Shown here piece after piece: positions 55,782 to 63,469 of a stretch of 64,000 nucleotides of DNA. Positions within the stretch are counted from its first letter, which is position 1, and each line of letters opens with the position of its first letter. This DNA is from Elusimicrobiota bacterium (GTDB taxonomy: Bacteria > Elusimicrobiota > Elusimicrobia > UBA1565 > UBA9628), in assembly GCA_023213235.1 (NCBI GenBank), contig CP096137.1, positions 1,251,587 through 1,315,586 on the forward strand, read 5' to 3'. A program made the translations under genes and the position numbers. The notes under the pieces were generated by a model. The model had not been told where the DNA came from. It made no database searches and worked only from the letters and a program-made list of their open reading frames with translations.

Positions 55782-57362
55782 ATGAGAAGCGTGAAGGAAG
55801 TCAGGGAATTGCTCGATCGCGAGCGCCTGTTCCATCGCAAGCTCTTCGCCGAGAGGCGGTCCGCCGACCTCTGCGCCGCGTTCCCGGGACGGGTCGCCGT
55901 CGTCCTGTCCGGAGGCGGAGCGAGGGGCGCGTACGAGGCCGGAGCCCTGCTCGCTTTCCAGGACGCCGGCCTGCGCACGCACATCATCACCGCGGCGTCG
56001 ATCGGGAGCGTGAACGCGGCGTCCTACGCGGCGCATTCCGCGACGCTCGTCGGCAACGCGGAGCCTCTGGTCGAGTCGTGGCTGCGTCTGACCTCTCCAG
56101 CCGTGGGAATCGAGTGGACTCGCTACATGTTCGTGCTCGGCGGATTCCTCGCCGCCATGACGGGTCTCGGCAACCTTTTCAGCGATTGGCTCGGCCGCCA
56201 AGGCATCGTGCTTATCCACCTGCATCGTCCTGGACTGACCTGGTCTTTCCTGGCCTTGGCGGGGGCGTCCGTCCTGTTCCTTCACGACCGGATGCCCTAT
56301 CTCGGCCGCGTCCTCGCCGACCTGCTCCGCGACGGGCGCTGCAAGCCCGACGTCAGAAAGCTGGCTCTGTCTTTGTTCGCCAACCTCGTCGTGTGCTCGT
56401 TCTTGTGGATCGTCGTTAGTCCCGCGCACCTGCATCTGTCCTTCGGAAACCTGATACTGCGGCATCCGCGGCTCGCTGCCGCCGCGTCGGCGGCGGTGCT
56501 GGCGTCCTGGCTGGCATGGCGCCGCATCCGAAGTCAGGTCAGCCTGCTGAGCCATCTGCTTCTGCGCCTGCCGCTGCGCTCGGGCCTTTTCCCGAACGAC
56601 GAGCGAACCCGTTTCCTGCGCGAGCACATCCCCACGGAGTCTCTGCGCCGCTCGCCCATTCGCGTCGTCATGGCCACGACCGACCTGCGGAAAGGGTCCG
56701 AGCGCTTCTTCACCAACGCGTCTCAGGCCGAACTCTCGGCGGAACCGGGAGCCAACGCAGCGTTCGTCGCGGCCGAGATGGAGCCGGCGAAGGACTTGAT
56801 CCAGGCCCTGCTCGCCTCGTCGGCGCTGCCCCTCGTCTACGAGGCCGTGTCCATGAACGGGGGCCTCTATACCGACGGCGGCATCGTCGTGAATCAGCCT
56901 GTCCGTCCCGCCGTGAACCTCGGGGCGGACGTGCTCTTCCTCGTCGTCCCTCACGCCCTGGACGACAAGGAGGCGACGATACACACCTTCCTCGACCTAG
57001 GCCTTCGCTCGATCGAGATCATGATGGCGCACAACCTGAGGACGGACTCCCGGATCCTCGTCGCCATGAACGGCCTTTGCGAGCGCTTCGCCGCGGAGCT
57101 CGGCGTCCGCCCCGAGCAGGTGCTCATCGACCTGGGCAACCGCTCCTATCGCTACCTCAAGCTCTTCACCCTGCGCCCGAGCGCGCCCCTGGGGCTCGGG
57201 AAACTCGACTTCGACGGACGAGGGTTGGGGCCGGCGATCGTCCAAGGATACGCCGACGGCTGCAAGTCGGTTCTTGCATTCCTGGAGTATGCCGTCCAGG
57301 CTCCGATCTCAGCGCCTAGACGCGTGGTGAGTCTATCGGCGAGCGGCCTGCTCGCCTCGTAA
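55782..57362 (+). CDS. Patatin-like phospholipase with membrane insertion
   Basis: 526 residues. VVLSGGGARGAYEAGALLAF (oxyanion hole GGGARG, 44-49), the nucleophile Ser73 in AASIGS (first position Ala, not Gly), and the catalytic Asp365 in DGGIVVNQPV. Between about 110 and 250 the protein carries several hydrophobic helices (YMFVLGGFLAAMTGLGNLFS; FLALAGASVLFL; LFANLVVCSFLWIVV). It would hydrolyse acyl lipids at the membrane. The membrane insertion inside a patatin fold is not usual. Confidence 0.8.
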   Translation: MRSVKEVRELLDRERLFHRKLFAERRSADLCAAFPGRVAVVLSGGGARGAYEAGALLAFQDAGLRTHIITAASIGSVNAASYAAHSATLVGNAEPLVESWLRLTSPAVGIEWTRYMFVLGGFLAAMTGLGNLFSDWLGRQGIVLIHLHRPGLTWSFLALAGASVLFLHDRMPYLGRVLADLLRDGRCKPDVRKLALSLFANLVVCSFLWIVVSPAHLHLSFGNLILRHPRLAAAASAAVLASWLAWRRIRSQVSLLSHLLLRLPLRSGLFPNDERTRFLREHIPTESLRRSPIRVVMATTDLRKGSERFFTNASQAELSAEPGANAAFVAAEMEPAKDLIQALLASSALPLVYEAVSMNGGLYTDGGIVVNQPVRPAVNLGADVLFLVVPHALDDKEATIHTFLDLGLRSIEIMMAHNLRTDSRILVAMNGLCERFAAELGVRPEQVLIDLGNRSYRYLKLFTLRPSAPLGLGKLDFDGRGLGPAIVQGYADGCKSVLAFLEYAVQAPISAPRRVVSLSASGLLAS

Positions 57363-57373
57363 GGAGGCGCAAT

Positions 57374-57571
57374 ATGACGATGAGACGAAAGATGACGCCT
57401 GCCGGTATCAACCCGGAAGACATCGTGGCCCATAAGCTGGGGCTGATTCATCCGCCGCAGACATGCCCGCTTCGAAACCATTACATTCTTGATAAGGACG
57501 GCCGGATTGTATTTCGCCATAATCTTTCCGCGCTCGACGGAGGGGTTCAATGCTCTGTGGCAAGGATATGA
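57374..57571 (+). pseudogene. Fragment of a redoxin gene
   Basis: About 38 residues (PEDIVAHKLGLIHPPQTCPL, then YILDKDGRIVFRHNLSALD) match the C-terminal part of the protein at 55286. The N-terminal Cys pair is absent and the last residues are unrelated. A GGAGG precedes ATG 57374, but the product lacks the active site, so it is treated as a duplication remnant. Confidence 0.65.
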
Positions 57572-57624
57572 CCGACCCCGGTCTCCCGGACGAGGTAAAA
57601 CGATATGCGGCGGGAGGCCTTGAT

Positions 57625-58104
57625 ATGACATCCTCATCAAGAGTTCTGGCGTTCGCGGGCATGGTCTCGCTCTTGCCGGGCTGTTCCGCGTGGCGCTGGT
57701 CGGGACATCCCGCCGGCATGACCTCCGCCTCTCCGACCCGCGCCGGGAGCGGAGGGCACGACGCCCGCAGCCACGGCGTGCCGCTTCATGGAGCGCCGGG
57801 CAAGCTGCCGTCCGCCATCTCCGAAGGCGCCGCCAAGGACGCGGCTCCGTTCCTCGCGAAAGTCCCGCGAACGACGGGCGAGCATGGGGAAGCCGCCCGC
57901 GCGTACCTGGACAAGGCCGACCAATACCGGCGGGAGGCGGCGTCACATTCCGCCATGAAGCGGCTCTATGGCGATAAGGAACCGGACATGGCGGCCCATT
58001 GCGACCGGCTCATCGAGCAGCTCTCCGCGCTGGCCGCCCAGTACGAGGATATGTCGATCCTGCACGAGAGGAAGGCTGACGAGCTCAAGCAGCCCGGCAG
58101 GTGA
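57625..58104 (+). CDS. Lipoprotein with helical bundle
   Basis: ATG 57625 is chosen (upstream frame to 57550 has no signal). Lipobox SLLPGC. 159 residues: Gly/His-rich stretch (AGSGGHDARSHGVPLHGAPG), then helices with EAARAYLDKADQYRREAASH, MKRLYGDKEPDMAAHCDRLI. Similar helical lipoproteins of about 150 residues accompany hemerythrin and response-regulator genes. No enzymatic motif. Three bases separate it from the response regulator. Confidence 0.5.
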   Translation: MTSSSRVLAFAGMVSLLPGCSAWRWSGHPAGMTSASPTRAGSGGHDARSHGVPLHGAPGKLPSAISEGAAKDAAPFLAKVPRTTGEHGEAARAYLDKADQYRREAASHSAMKRLYGDKEPDMAAHCDRLIEQLSALAAQYEDMSILHERKADELKQPGR

Positions 58105-58107
58105 GCG

Positions 58108-58506
58108 ATGAAAAAAATATTGATCGCGGACGACGACGCGGAGTTGAGAGCGACGCTCCGCACTTTGCTCCCCAAGGAATACGAGGTCCTTGAAGCCTCA
58201 AACGGCCGCGAGGCGGTCGAGGCGGCGGCTAAGGAACGCCCGGGTCTCATTCTGCTCGACGTCACCATGCCCCTCTTATGCGGCGTCGACGCTCTCGCCG
58301 CCATAAAAGCCGTCGATCCCGCCGTCGTCGTTATCATGCTGACGAGCGAGTCCGACATCGAGACGGCAAAAGAGGCCCTGCGGCTCGGCGCCGCCGCTTA
58401 CGTGACCAAGCCCTTCGACATGGAAGCTCTGATGTCCGAGGTGCGAAGCACCATGAAGCCGGAAGCCGTCGATAGGAACGATCGTCCGTGGCGGATGAAG
58501 GCTTAG
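58108..58506 (+). CDS. Single-domain response regulator (REC)
   Basis: 132 residues with acidic pocket ADDD (7-10), phospho-acceptor Asp51 in LILLDVTMP, Thr in MLTSES and Lys in YVTKPF. There is no output domain. It likely receives phosphate from the adjacent kinase and signals by protein contact, as CheY or Spo0F do. The gene follows 3 bases after the lipoprotein. Confidence 0.85.
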   Translation: MKKILIADDDAELRATLRTLLPKEYEVLEASNGREAVEAAAKERPGLILLDVTMPLLCGVDALAAIKAVDPAVVVIMLTSESDIETAKEALRLGAAAYVTKPFDMEALMSEVRSTMKPEAVDRNDRPWRMKA

Positions 58507-58511
58507 GACTT

Positions 58512-59492
58512 ATGGACACCAAGGTTAAAAACGCTGGCCGGGCGAACGCGCCGAACCAAGCCGCCCCATTCTCGGTCAGCAGGATCGCCGTTACGGCGGT
58601 GATTATTTTCGGGACTTGGCAGCTCATCTATCATTGGTTATTCATGGTGATGATTCCCATGCCCGGCATGCTGGCGTCGCATCTGGCCAATCTTCTCGTC
58701 GCGAGCGTCGGCACGGCCCTCATCACCACTTACTGCGTTCACATCCTGCGCGGATTGAACCTGCGGCTTCAAGAGAGCGATTGGCAGAAGAATCTTCTCA
58801 CCCAAGCGATCGTGCATGACCTTCGCCAGCCGCTGTCGGCGATGCTGGCGGGCTTGAAGGCCTTGCGCGAGGAAGACAGCCTATCGCCCGAGGAGCGCAA
58901 GCTCCTCTTGGCCACGGCGCAATCAAGTTCTTCGCGCTTGCTCGAGATGACCAACGACCTGCTCGATATCTCCGGCCTCGAAGAAGGTCAGCCTCTGGTC
59001 GCCCTGCGGGAGACGGAGCCGGAAAAATTTATCGAGGAGGGAGCTCGTATTCTGGCGCCGCTTGCGGCCGCCAACGGGCAGGCGCTGAAGGTTTCTCTGC
59101 CTGGTCGCCTCCCGCCGGTCAGCGGCGATGAGGACAGGCTGCGTCGGGTCGTCACCAACCTCGTGGGCAACGCGCTCAAATTCACTCCCCGCGGCGGAAC
59201 GATCCTGGTCGCGGCGACCCACGACGCGGGCCGTTCCGAGCTCCGCGTCAGCGTCGCGGATACGGGCCCTGGGGTCCCCGTGGAACTGCGCCCCCGGCTT
59301 TTTGAAAAGTTCGCGCGCATCGCGCGGGAGCAGCGCGGCGGCCGGGCGTCGATGGGGATGGGGCTTTATTTCTGCAAAGTCGTTGTCGAGGCGCACGGGG
59401 GCCGGATTTGGTTCGAGAGCGGGAGGGAGGGCGGGGCGACCTTCATTTTCTCCATCCCCGCCGCGCGGCGCCATGAGAAGCCCGGAGGGTAA
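58512..59492 (+). CDS. Membrane-anchored histidine kinase
   Basis: ATG 58512 or GTG 58488. About 326 residues. Two hydrophobic helices (VTAVIIFGTWQLIYHWLFMV; LVASVGTALITTYCVHILRG) with a very short periplasmic loop, so no external sensor domain. H-box VHDLRQPLSAML with His102; N-box NLVGNALKFTP; G1 DTGPGVP; G2 GMGLYFCK. It autophosphorylates and pairs with the response regulator next door. The cue may be membrane or redox state sensed by the helices. Confidence 0.85.
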   Translation: MDTKVKNAGRANAPNQAAPFSVSRIAVTAVIIFGTWQLIYHWLFMVMIPMPGMLASHLANLLVASVGTALITTYCVHILRGLNLRLQESDWQKNLLTQAIVHDLRQPLSAMLAGLKALREEDSLSPEERKLLLATAQSSSSRLLEMTNDLLDISGLEEGQPLVALRETEPEKFIEEGARILAPLAAANGQALKVSLPGRLPPVSGDEDRLRRVVTNLVGNALKFTPRGGTILVAATHDAGRSELRVSVADTGPGVPVELRPRLFEKFARIAREQRGGRASMGMGLYFCKVVVEAHGGRIWFESGREGGATFIFSIPAARRHEKPGG

Positions 59493-59496
59493 GCAT

Positions 59497-59934
59497 ATGA
59501 AGGATTTACTCGACAGCCTGCTCGAGGAGCACGCTGAATTACGGAGCTCCCTGGCGGAGATGGAGGAACTGCTGGGCAAGGCTCAAGGCGTAGGCTGGGA
59601 CGATCAAACGGACGTGGACCTGCCGCAGCTGAAGGAGGCGGAAATGCGATTTTCGGCCATGCTCAAGGCCCATGAGCGGACGGAAGAGGAGCGCTTGTCC
59701 GATCTCCTCAGGCGCTTGGCCTTGGAAGGGAATTCCCCGGGTCAAGCGGTGGAGACCGGGCACGCGGCCGTCAGAGGCATTTTTCGACTCTTGCAAACGG
59801 TGACCGGTTTGTACGACGGCCAGCATGTCTATGCGCTGCGAACCTTGATGTCTAAAGTGGCTGAAGAATTGGAGCATCACTTGGCTTACGAGGAGCAAGA
59901 ACTGTTTCCGCGGCTGCGTTCGCTCCGCTCGTGA
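59497..59934 (+). CDS. Hemerythrin-like protein (2)
   Basis: ATG 59497, 4 bases after the kinase stop. 145 residues: LLDSLLEEHAELRSSLAEME, FSAMLKAHERTEEERLSDLL, ETGHAAVRGIFRLL, ELEHHLAYEEQELFPRLRSL. Spaced His/Glu residues (EEH, H.RTEEE, GH, EHHL.YEEQE) form the di-iron pattern, extended by an inserted loop (QGVGWDDQTDVDLPQ). It belongs to the kinase/regulator operon and probably links the signal to oxygen or NO. Confidence 0.75.
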   Translation: MKDLLDSLLEEHAELRSSLAEMEELLGKAQGVGWDDQTDVDLPQLKEAEMRFSAMLKAHERTEEERLSDLLRRLALEGNSPGQAVETGHAAVRGIFRLLQTVTGLYDGQHVYALRTLMSKVAEELEHHLAYEEQELFPRLRSLRS

Positions 59935-59991
59935 TGCTTATGCCAACCGATGCCGCCGCAGCTTCTTTCAGGCTCGCATTCAGGAGGCGGT

Positions 59992-61827
59992 ATGCGTGAA
60001 GACCATTCAGCCCCTATCCCCATCTCTGATTACGGGATGATCGGCAACTGCCGGACCGCCGCGCTTGTCTCCTCTCACGGCTCGATCGACTGGTGCTGCT
60101 GGCCTAATTTCGACTCCCCGAGCGTGTTCGCCGCGATTCTGGACTCCGCGCGCGGCGGCAGCTTTAGCCTCACGCCGGTAGGAGCGCCTCGCGGCCGCCA
60201 GACCTACGCGTCCGATACAAACGTGCTCGAGACGGTGTTCGAGACCGCGGAAGGCGCGGCGCGGTTGGTGGACTGCTTCCCGGTTCGCGAAGAGTCCGCG
60301 GTGCGCGGCGAGCTCTGGCCCGATCAGGAGATCCTGAGAATCGTCGAAGGGGTCTCGGGCCATGTGGATTTCGAGGCTGTCTTCGCGCCCCGGCCTGAGT
60401 ACGGAGCGAAAGCCGTTCGGTTCGAGAAGCGCGGCCGCTTTGGAACCGCCTGCACGTTCGGAAAGCACCTGCTTCTCCTTCACTGCGAGGTCGAGTTGCG
60501 CGCTCGCGACGCGGCCTCCGGCCCGGAACTGCGCGGCTCCTTCCGGGTCCGCGCCGGCGAACGCGTCGTCTTTTCCTTGACCTATTCCCAGGAAGCGCCG
60601 GCGGTCGTTGGACCGCTGGCGAGTGAAGCGCTCAGACGACTCGAACAAACGAAGTCCTTTTGGAGGTCGTGGGTCAGCCAGTGCCGGCATGAGGGCCCCT
60701 ATCGTGATGAAGTGCGGCGCAGCGCGTTAGCCCTGAAATTGTTGACGTTCGCCCCGTCCGGGGCGATCATCGCCGCCCCCACGACGTCGCTCCCGGAGGC
60801 GCTGGGCGGCTCGCGCAACTGGGACTATCGCTACTGCTGGCTGCGCGACGCGTCCTTCACGACGCGGGCCTTTCTCTCGCTGGGTTTTCAGGAAGAGGCG
60901 AAGACGTTCATGAGCTGGACCTTGCATGCGACCGCCCTGACCCGGCCTCGGCTGCAGTTGTTGTATTCACTCTACGGCAGAGCCATCCCGAAGGAGCGGG
61001 AAATAGCGGGCCTTTCGGGCTACCGGCAATCCAGGCCCGTACGCGTGGGCAACGCCGCTTCCCGCCAGTTTCAACTCGACATCTACGGCGAAACGCTCGA
61101 CGGCGTCTTTCAACTGCTTCCCTTCCTCGAGCGGATCGATTCCGAAACGCGCCGCTTCGTAATCGAGAAGGCTCGCGCCGTCTGCGAGTTATGGGAACAG
61201 CCCGATGAGGGCATCTGGGAGGTCCGGTCGGGGCGACAGCATCATACTCACTCGAAGGCCCTGGCCTGGGTCGCGCTCGATCGAGCCGTTCGCGCTTGCC
61301 GGCGCTGGAAGTGGGAGGCGCCGATCGAAGAGTTCGAAGCGGCGGCGGCAAGGCTGCGTTCCCAGATAGAAGCCCGGGGGTTTAATTCCCGCCTAGACGC
61401 CTATACGCGGACTTTCGACGGCGAGGAGGTGGACGCGAGCTTATTGGTCCTTCCGCTCGTAGGCTACTGCGACGCGTCCAGCGAACGCATGCAAGGAACT
61501 CGCCGGGCCGTCAGCCAACAGCTCTCGCGCAACGGCCTCGTCTACCGATACCGCCGGGACCGCACGCGCGACGGCCTTCCCGGCGGCGATGGAGCCTTCG
61601 GCCTCTGCACCTTCTGGATGGCCGAGAACCTCGCCCTCTGCGGGCGCGTCGATGAGGCGAAGCGGTGGTTTGAAGCCGTCCTGAGCCGCCGCAACGCCGT
61701 CCAGCTTTGGTCCGAGGAGATTGATCCGGAGACGGGCGAATTTCTCGGCAACTATCCGCAGGCCTTCACGCATATCGGCCTGATCAATGCCGCCTGCGCG
61801 ATTTCGAAGGCGAGCGAAGCCCGATGA
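59992..61827 (+). CDS. Glycoside hydrolase family 15 (glucoamylase/trehalase type)
   Basis: ATG 59992 has AGGAGG upstream. 611 residues, cytosolic. N-terminal DYGMIGNCRTAALVSSHGSI and DWCCWPNFDSPSVFAAIL; (alpha/alpha)6 barrel with SRNWDYRYCWLRDASFT (acid side), LDIYGETLDGVFQLLPFLER, PDEGIWEVRSGRQHHTHSKA and the base region LWSEEIDPETGEFLGNYPQA. Releases glucose from alpha-1,4-glucan or trehalose. With GlgP at 39911 and the CBM48 protein at 62341 it suggests glycogen use. The next gene overlaps by four bases. Confidence 0.85.
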   Translation: MREDHSAPIPISDYGMIGNCRTAALVSSHGSIDWCCWPNFDSPSVFAAILDSARGGSFSLTPVGAPRGRQTYASDTNVLETVFETAEGAARLVDCFPVREESAVRGELWPDQEILRIVEGVSGHVDFEAVFAPRPEYGAKAVRFEKRGRFGTACTFGKHLLLLHCEVELRARDAASGPELRGSFRVRAGERVVFSLTYSQEAPAVVGPLASEALRRLEQTKSFWRSWVSQCRHEGPYRDEVRRSALALKLLTFAPSGAIIAAPTTSLPEALGGSRNWDYRYCWLRDASFTTRAFLSLGFQEEAKTFMSWTLHATALTRPRLQLLYSLYGRAIPKEREIAGLSGYRQSRPVRVGNAASRQFQLDIYGETLDGVFQLLPFLERIDSETRRFVIEKARAVCELWEQPDEGIWEVRSGRQHHTHSKALAWVALDRAVRACRRWKWEAPIEEFEAAAARLRSQIEARGFNSRLDAYTRTFDGEEVDASLLVLPLVGYCDASSERMQGTRRAVSQQLSRNGLVYRYRRDRTRDGLPGGDGAFGLCTFWMAENLALCGRVDEAKRWFEAVLSRRNAVQLWSEEIDPETGEFLGNYPQAFTHIGLINAACAISKASEAR

Positions 61828-62303
61828 ACTGGCTCGCCCACGCCGTCGGAGCCTTCGGCGGGACCGTCGCCATGACGATTCTCATCAGCGGCAGCCGCGG
61901 CATGGGGCTCACGCGCATGGACATCCCGTTCATGCTCGGAACGATGCTGACGCCGGATCGCGACAAGGCTCGGTGGGTGGGCGTTGTGGTAAATCTCGTC
62001 AACGGCTGGCTTTTCGCTTGGATTTACTTCGCCGCCTTCGCGCTTCACCGAGGCATTTGGTCCTACCCGCTGTTCGGGGCGGCCATCGGCCTCGCTCACT
62101 CCCTGTTCGTGCTGACCGCCGGGATGTCCCTGCTTCCATCTCTCCATCCGCGCATGGCGACTGAACAGTGCGGCCCGGGCGTTAAACGACTGCTCGAGCC
62201 TCCTGGCTTCATGGCGCTCAATTACGGAGCGGGCACCCCCATCGTGACGGTCCTCGCGCATTTAGCGTACGGCGCCTTCCTAGGATGGTGCTTTTCCGCT
62301 TGA
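61824..62303 (+). CDS. Membrane protein of unknown function
   Basis: 159 residues with four helices: WLAHAVGAFGGTVAMTILIS, RWVGVVVNLVNGWLFAWIYF, FGAAIGLAHSLFVLTAGMSL and IVTVLAHLAYGAFLGWCFSA. MDIPFMLGTMLTPDRDKAR lies between the first two. The pattern occurs in small conserved membrane proteins next to carbohydrate genes; function unknown. It overlaps GH15 by ATGA. Confidence 0.6.
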   Translation: MNWLAHAVGAFGGTVAMTILISGSRGMGLTRMDIPFMLGTMLTPDRDKARWVGVVVNLVNGWLFAWIYFAAFALHRGIWSYPLFGAAIGLAHSLFVLTAGMSLLPSLHPRMATEQCGPGVKRLLEPPGFMALNYGAGTPIVTVLAHLAYGAFLGWCFSA

Positions 62304-62340
62304 CCTCCTTTTCCGCTTTCGCCCCCGCGCGGATGCGGGC

Positions 62341-62649
62341 TCAGCTCAATTCGAGAAAGCGGTTCATCGTGCCGAATTCATTCGCCACGCATTTGGGGCA
62401 GCCTCGATATGCGTCCTCGCAGCCCGGCTCGCAGCACCACTGACCATCCACGACATACTTGAATTCATGACGCCCGGGCGGCAGCGGCAGCGCCGTTCTC
62501 CAATTCCCATCGGCCTGACGCTTCAGCGGGGCCGCCTCGGGACGCCACTCATTGAAGGTGCCGGCCACGAACACGGCCTGTGCTTCCGGCGCATGGCAGG
62601 TGAATTCGACGAGTTGAGTCTTGCTCTTATCTGCTGTGGGCGGTTTCAT
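62341..62649 (-). CDS. Glycogen-binding (AMPK-beta/CBM48-like) domain protein
   Basis: 102 residues. QLVEFTCHAPEAQAVFVAGT and FNEWRPEAAPLKRQADGNWR, then GRHEFKYVVDGQWCCEPGCE: the glycogen-binding AMPK-beta/CBM48 fold with aromatic FNEW and the W..... EYKF-like strand. Four extra Cys at the end (CCEPGCE..CPKC) may bind zinc. The protein is convergent with the membrane protein and likely targets partners to glucan particles. Confidence 0.8.
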   Translation of the reverse strand: MKPPTADKSKTQLVEFTCHAPEAQAVFVAGTFNEWRPEAAPLKRQADGNWRTALPLPPGRHEFKYVVDGQWCCEPGCEDAYRGCPKCVANEFGTMNRFLELS

Positions 62650-62668
62650 ATGTCGTCTCCGTTATTTC

Positions 62669-63469
62669 TTAGTGATGCTTATACCAACCGATGCCTTTGA
62701 TGTCGTTCCATGACGTCGTTTGGTGGCATTTGAAGCATTGCGACACGGCGGCTTTCGGCTGCGTGGCGATTTTCATCGAGATCATTTGAAAATGCATCAT
62801 GTAGTGGCTGGGGGGCGCTTGATGGCATTGCGCGCAGTCCATGGATCGGGGCGGCGGGTGCTGAAATTCAGCGATGGTCCATTGAGCCGTGCCGTGGCAG
62901 GAGGCGCAGTCCGAGCCGAATTGCTGCCGGTGAACGTCCTTCGTCGCATGGCATGACGCGCAATTCAGGGCGCTTTCCTTCGGCGTGATGGAATGATTGA
63001 AGAACGGGGATTCTTCGGCGCCGCCGCCTTGTCGGAAATAGGCCTTAACGATCCTCGCCGCTTGCTCGTCATCGCTGCCGGGCGGCGCGCGCTTAAGATT
63101 CTTTAACCCAACGTCCGCCAGGGCCTCATGATTCATCTTCACGGGGCGAAGATTGACGCCTTGGTGTTCGACGTGGCATTCGACGCAGCTGCCGATGCTC
63201 GCATGAAAGGCGGTCGGCTGGCTCTGCAGCAAGGCCAGGTCATTGGCATGGCACGAGATGCACTTCGCCGGCTCGATCCCCTTGCCCGAGGTATGACAGG
63301 AGGCGCAGTCGTTTTTGAGAAAAGCGTGGGATTTTGACAATGCTCCGGGGCTCGCCTGATGCTCCCAAACGGGCGTGCGGCTGTGTTTGGGCGCCGCGAC
63401 CATATAGACGATCGCGGAGATGGCCGCTACCGCTGAAAGCACAGGCAGCCATCGCTTCAACGAAGCCAC
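62669..63469 (-). CDS. Seven-haem membrane-anchored cytochrome c
   Basis: GTG 63469 or TTG 63460 overlaps the cytochrome b stop. About 266 residues with a helix (LPVLSAVAAISAIVYMVAAP). Seven CxxCH sites: CASCH, CISCH, CVECH, CASCH, CASCH, CAQCH, CFKCH. A periplasmic multihaem protein, probably taking electrons from the membrane cytochrome b at 63457 and passing them to a terminal or external acceptor. Pattern resembles NrfH/cytochrome c7-type tetrahaem units plus extra haems. Confidence 0.85.
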   Translation of the reverse strand: MASLKRWLPVLSAVAAISAIVYMVAAPKHSRTPVWEHQASPGALSKSHAFLKNDCASCHTSGKGIEPAKCISCHANDLALLQSQPTAFHASIGSCVECHVEHQGVNLRPVKMNHEALADVGLKNLKRAPPGSDDEQAARIVKAYFRQGGGAEESPFFNHSITPKESALNCASCHATKDVHRQQFGSDCASCHGTAQWTIAEFQHPPPRSMDCAQCHQAPPSHYMMHFQMISMKIATQPKAAVSQCFKCHQTTSWNDIKGIGWYKHH

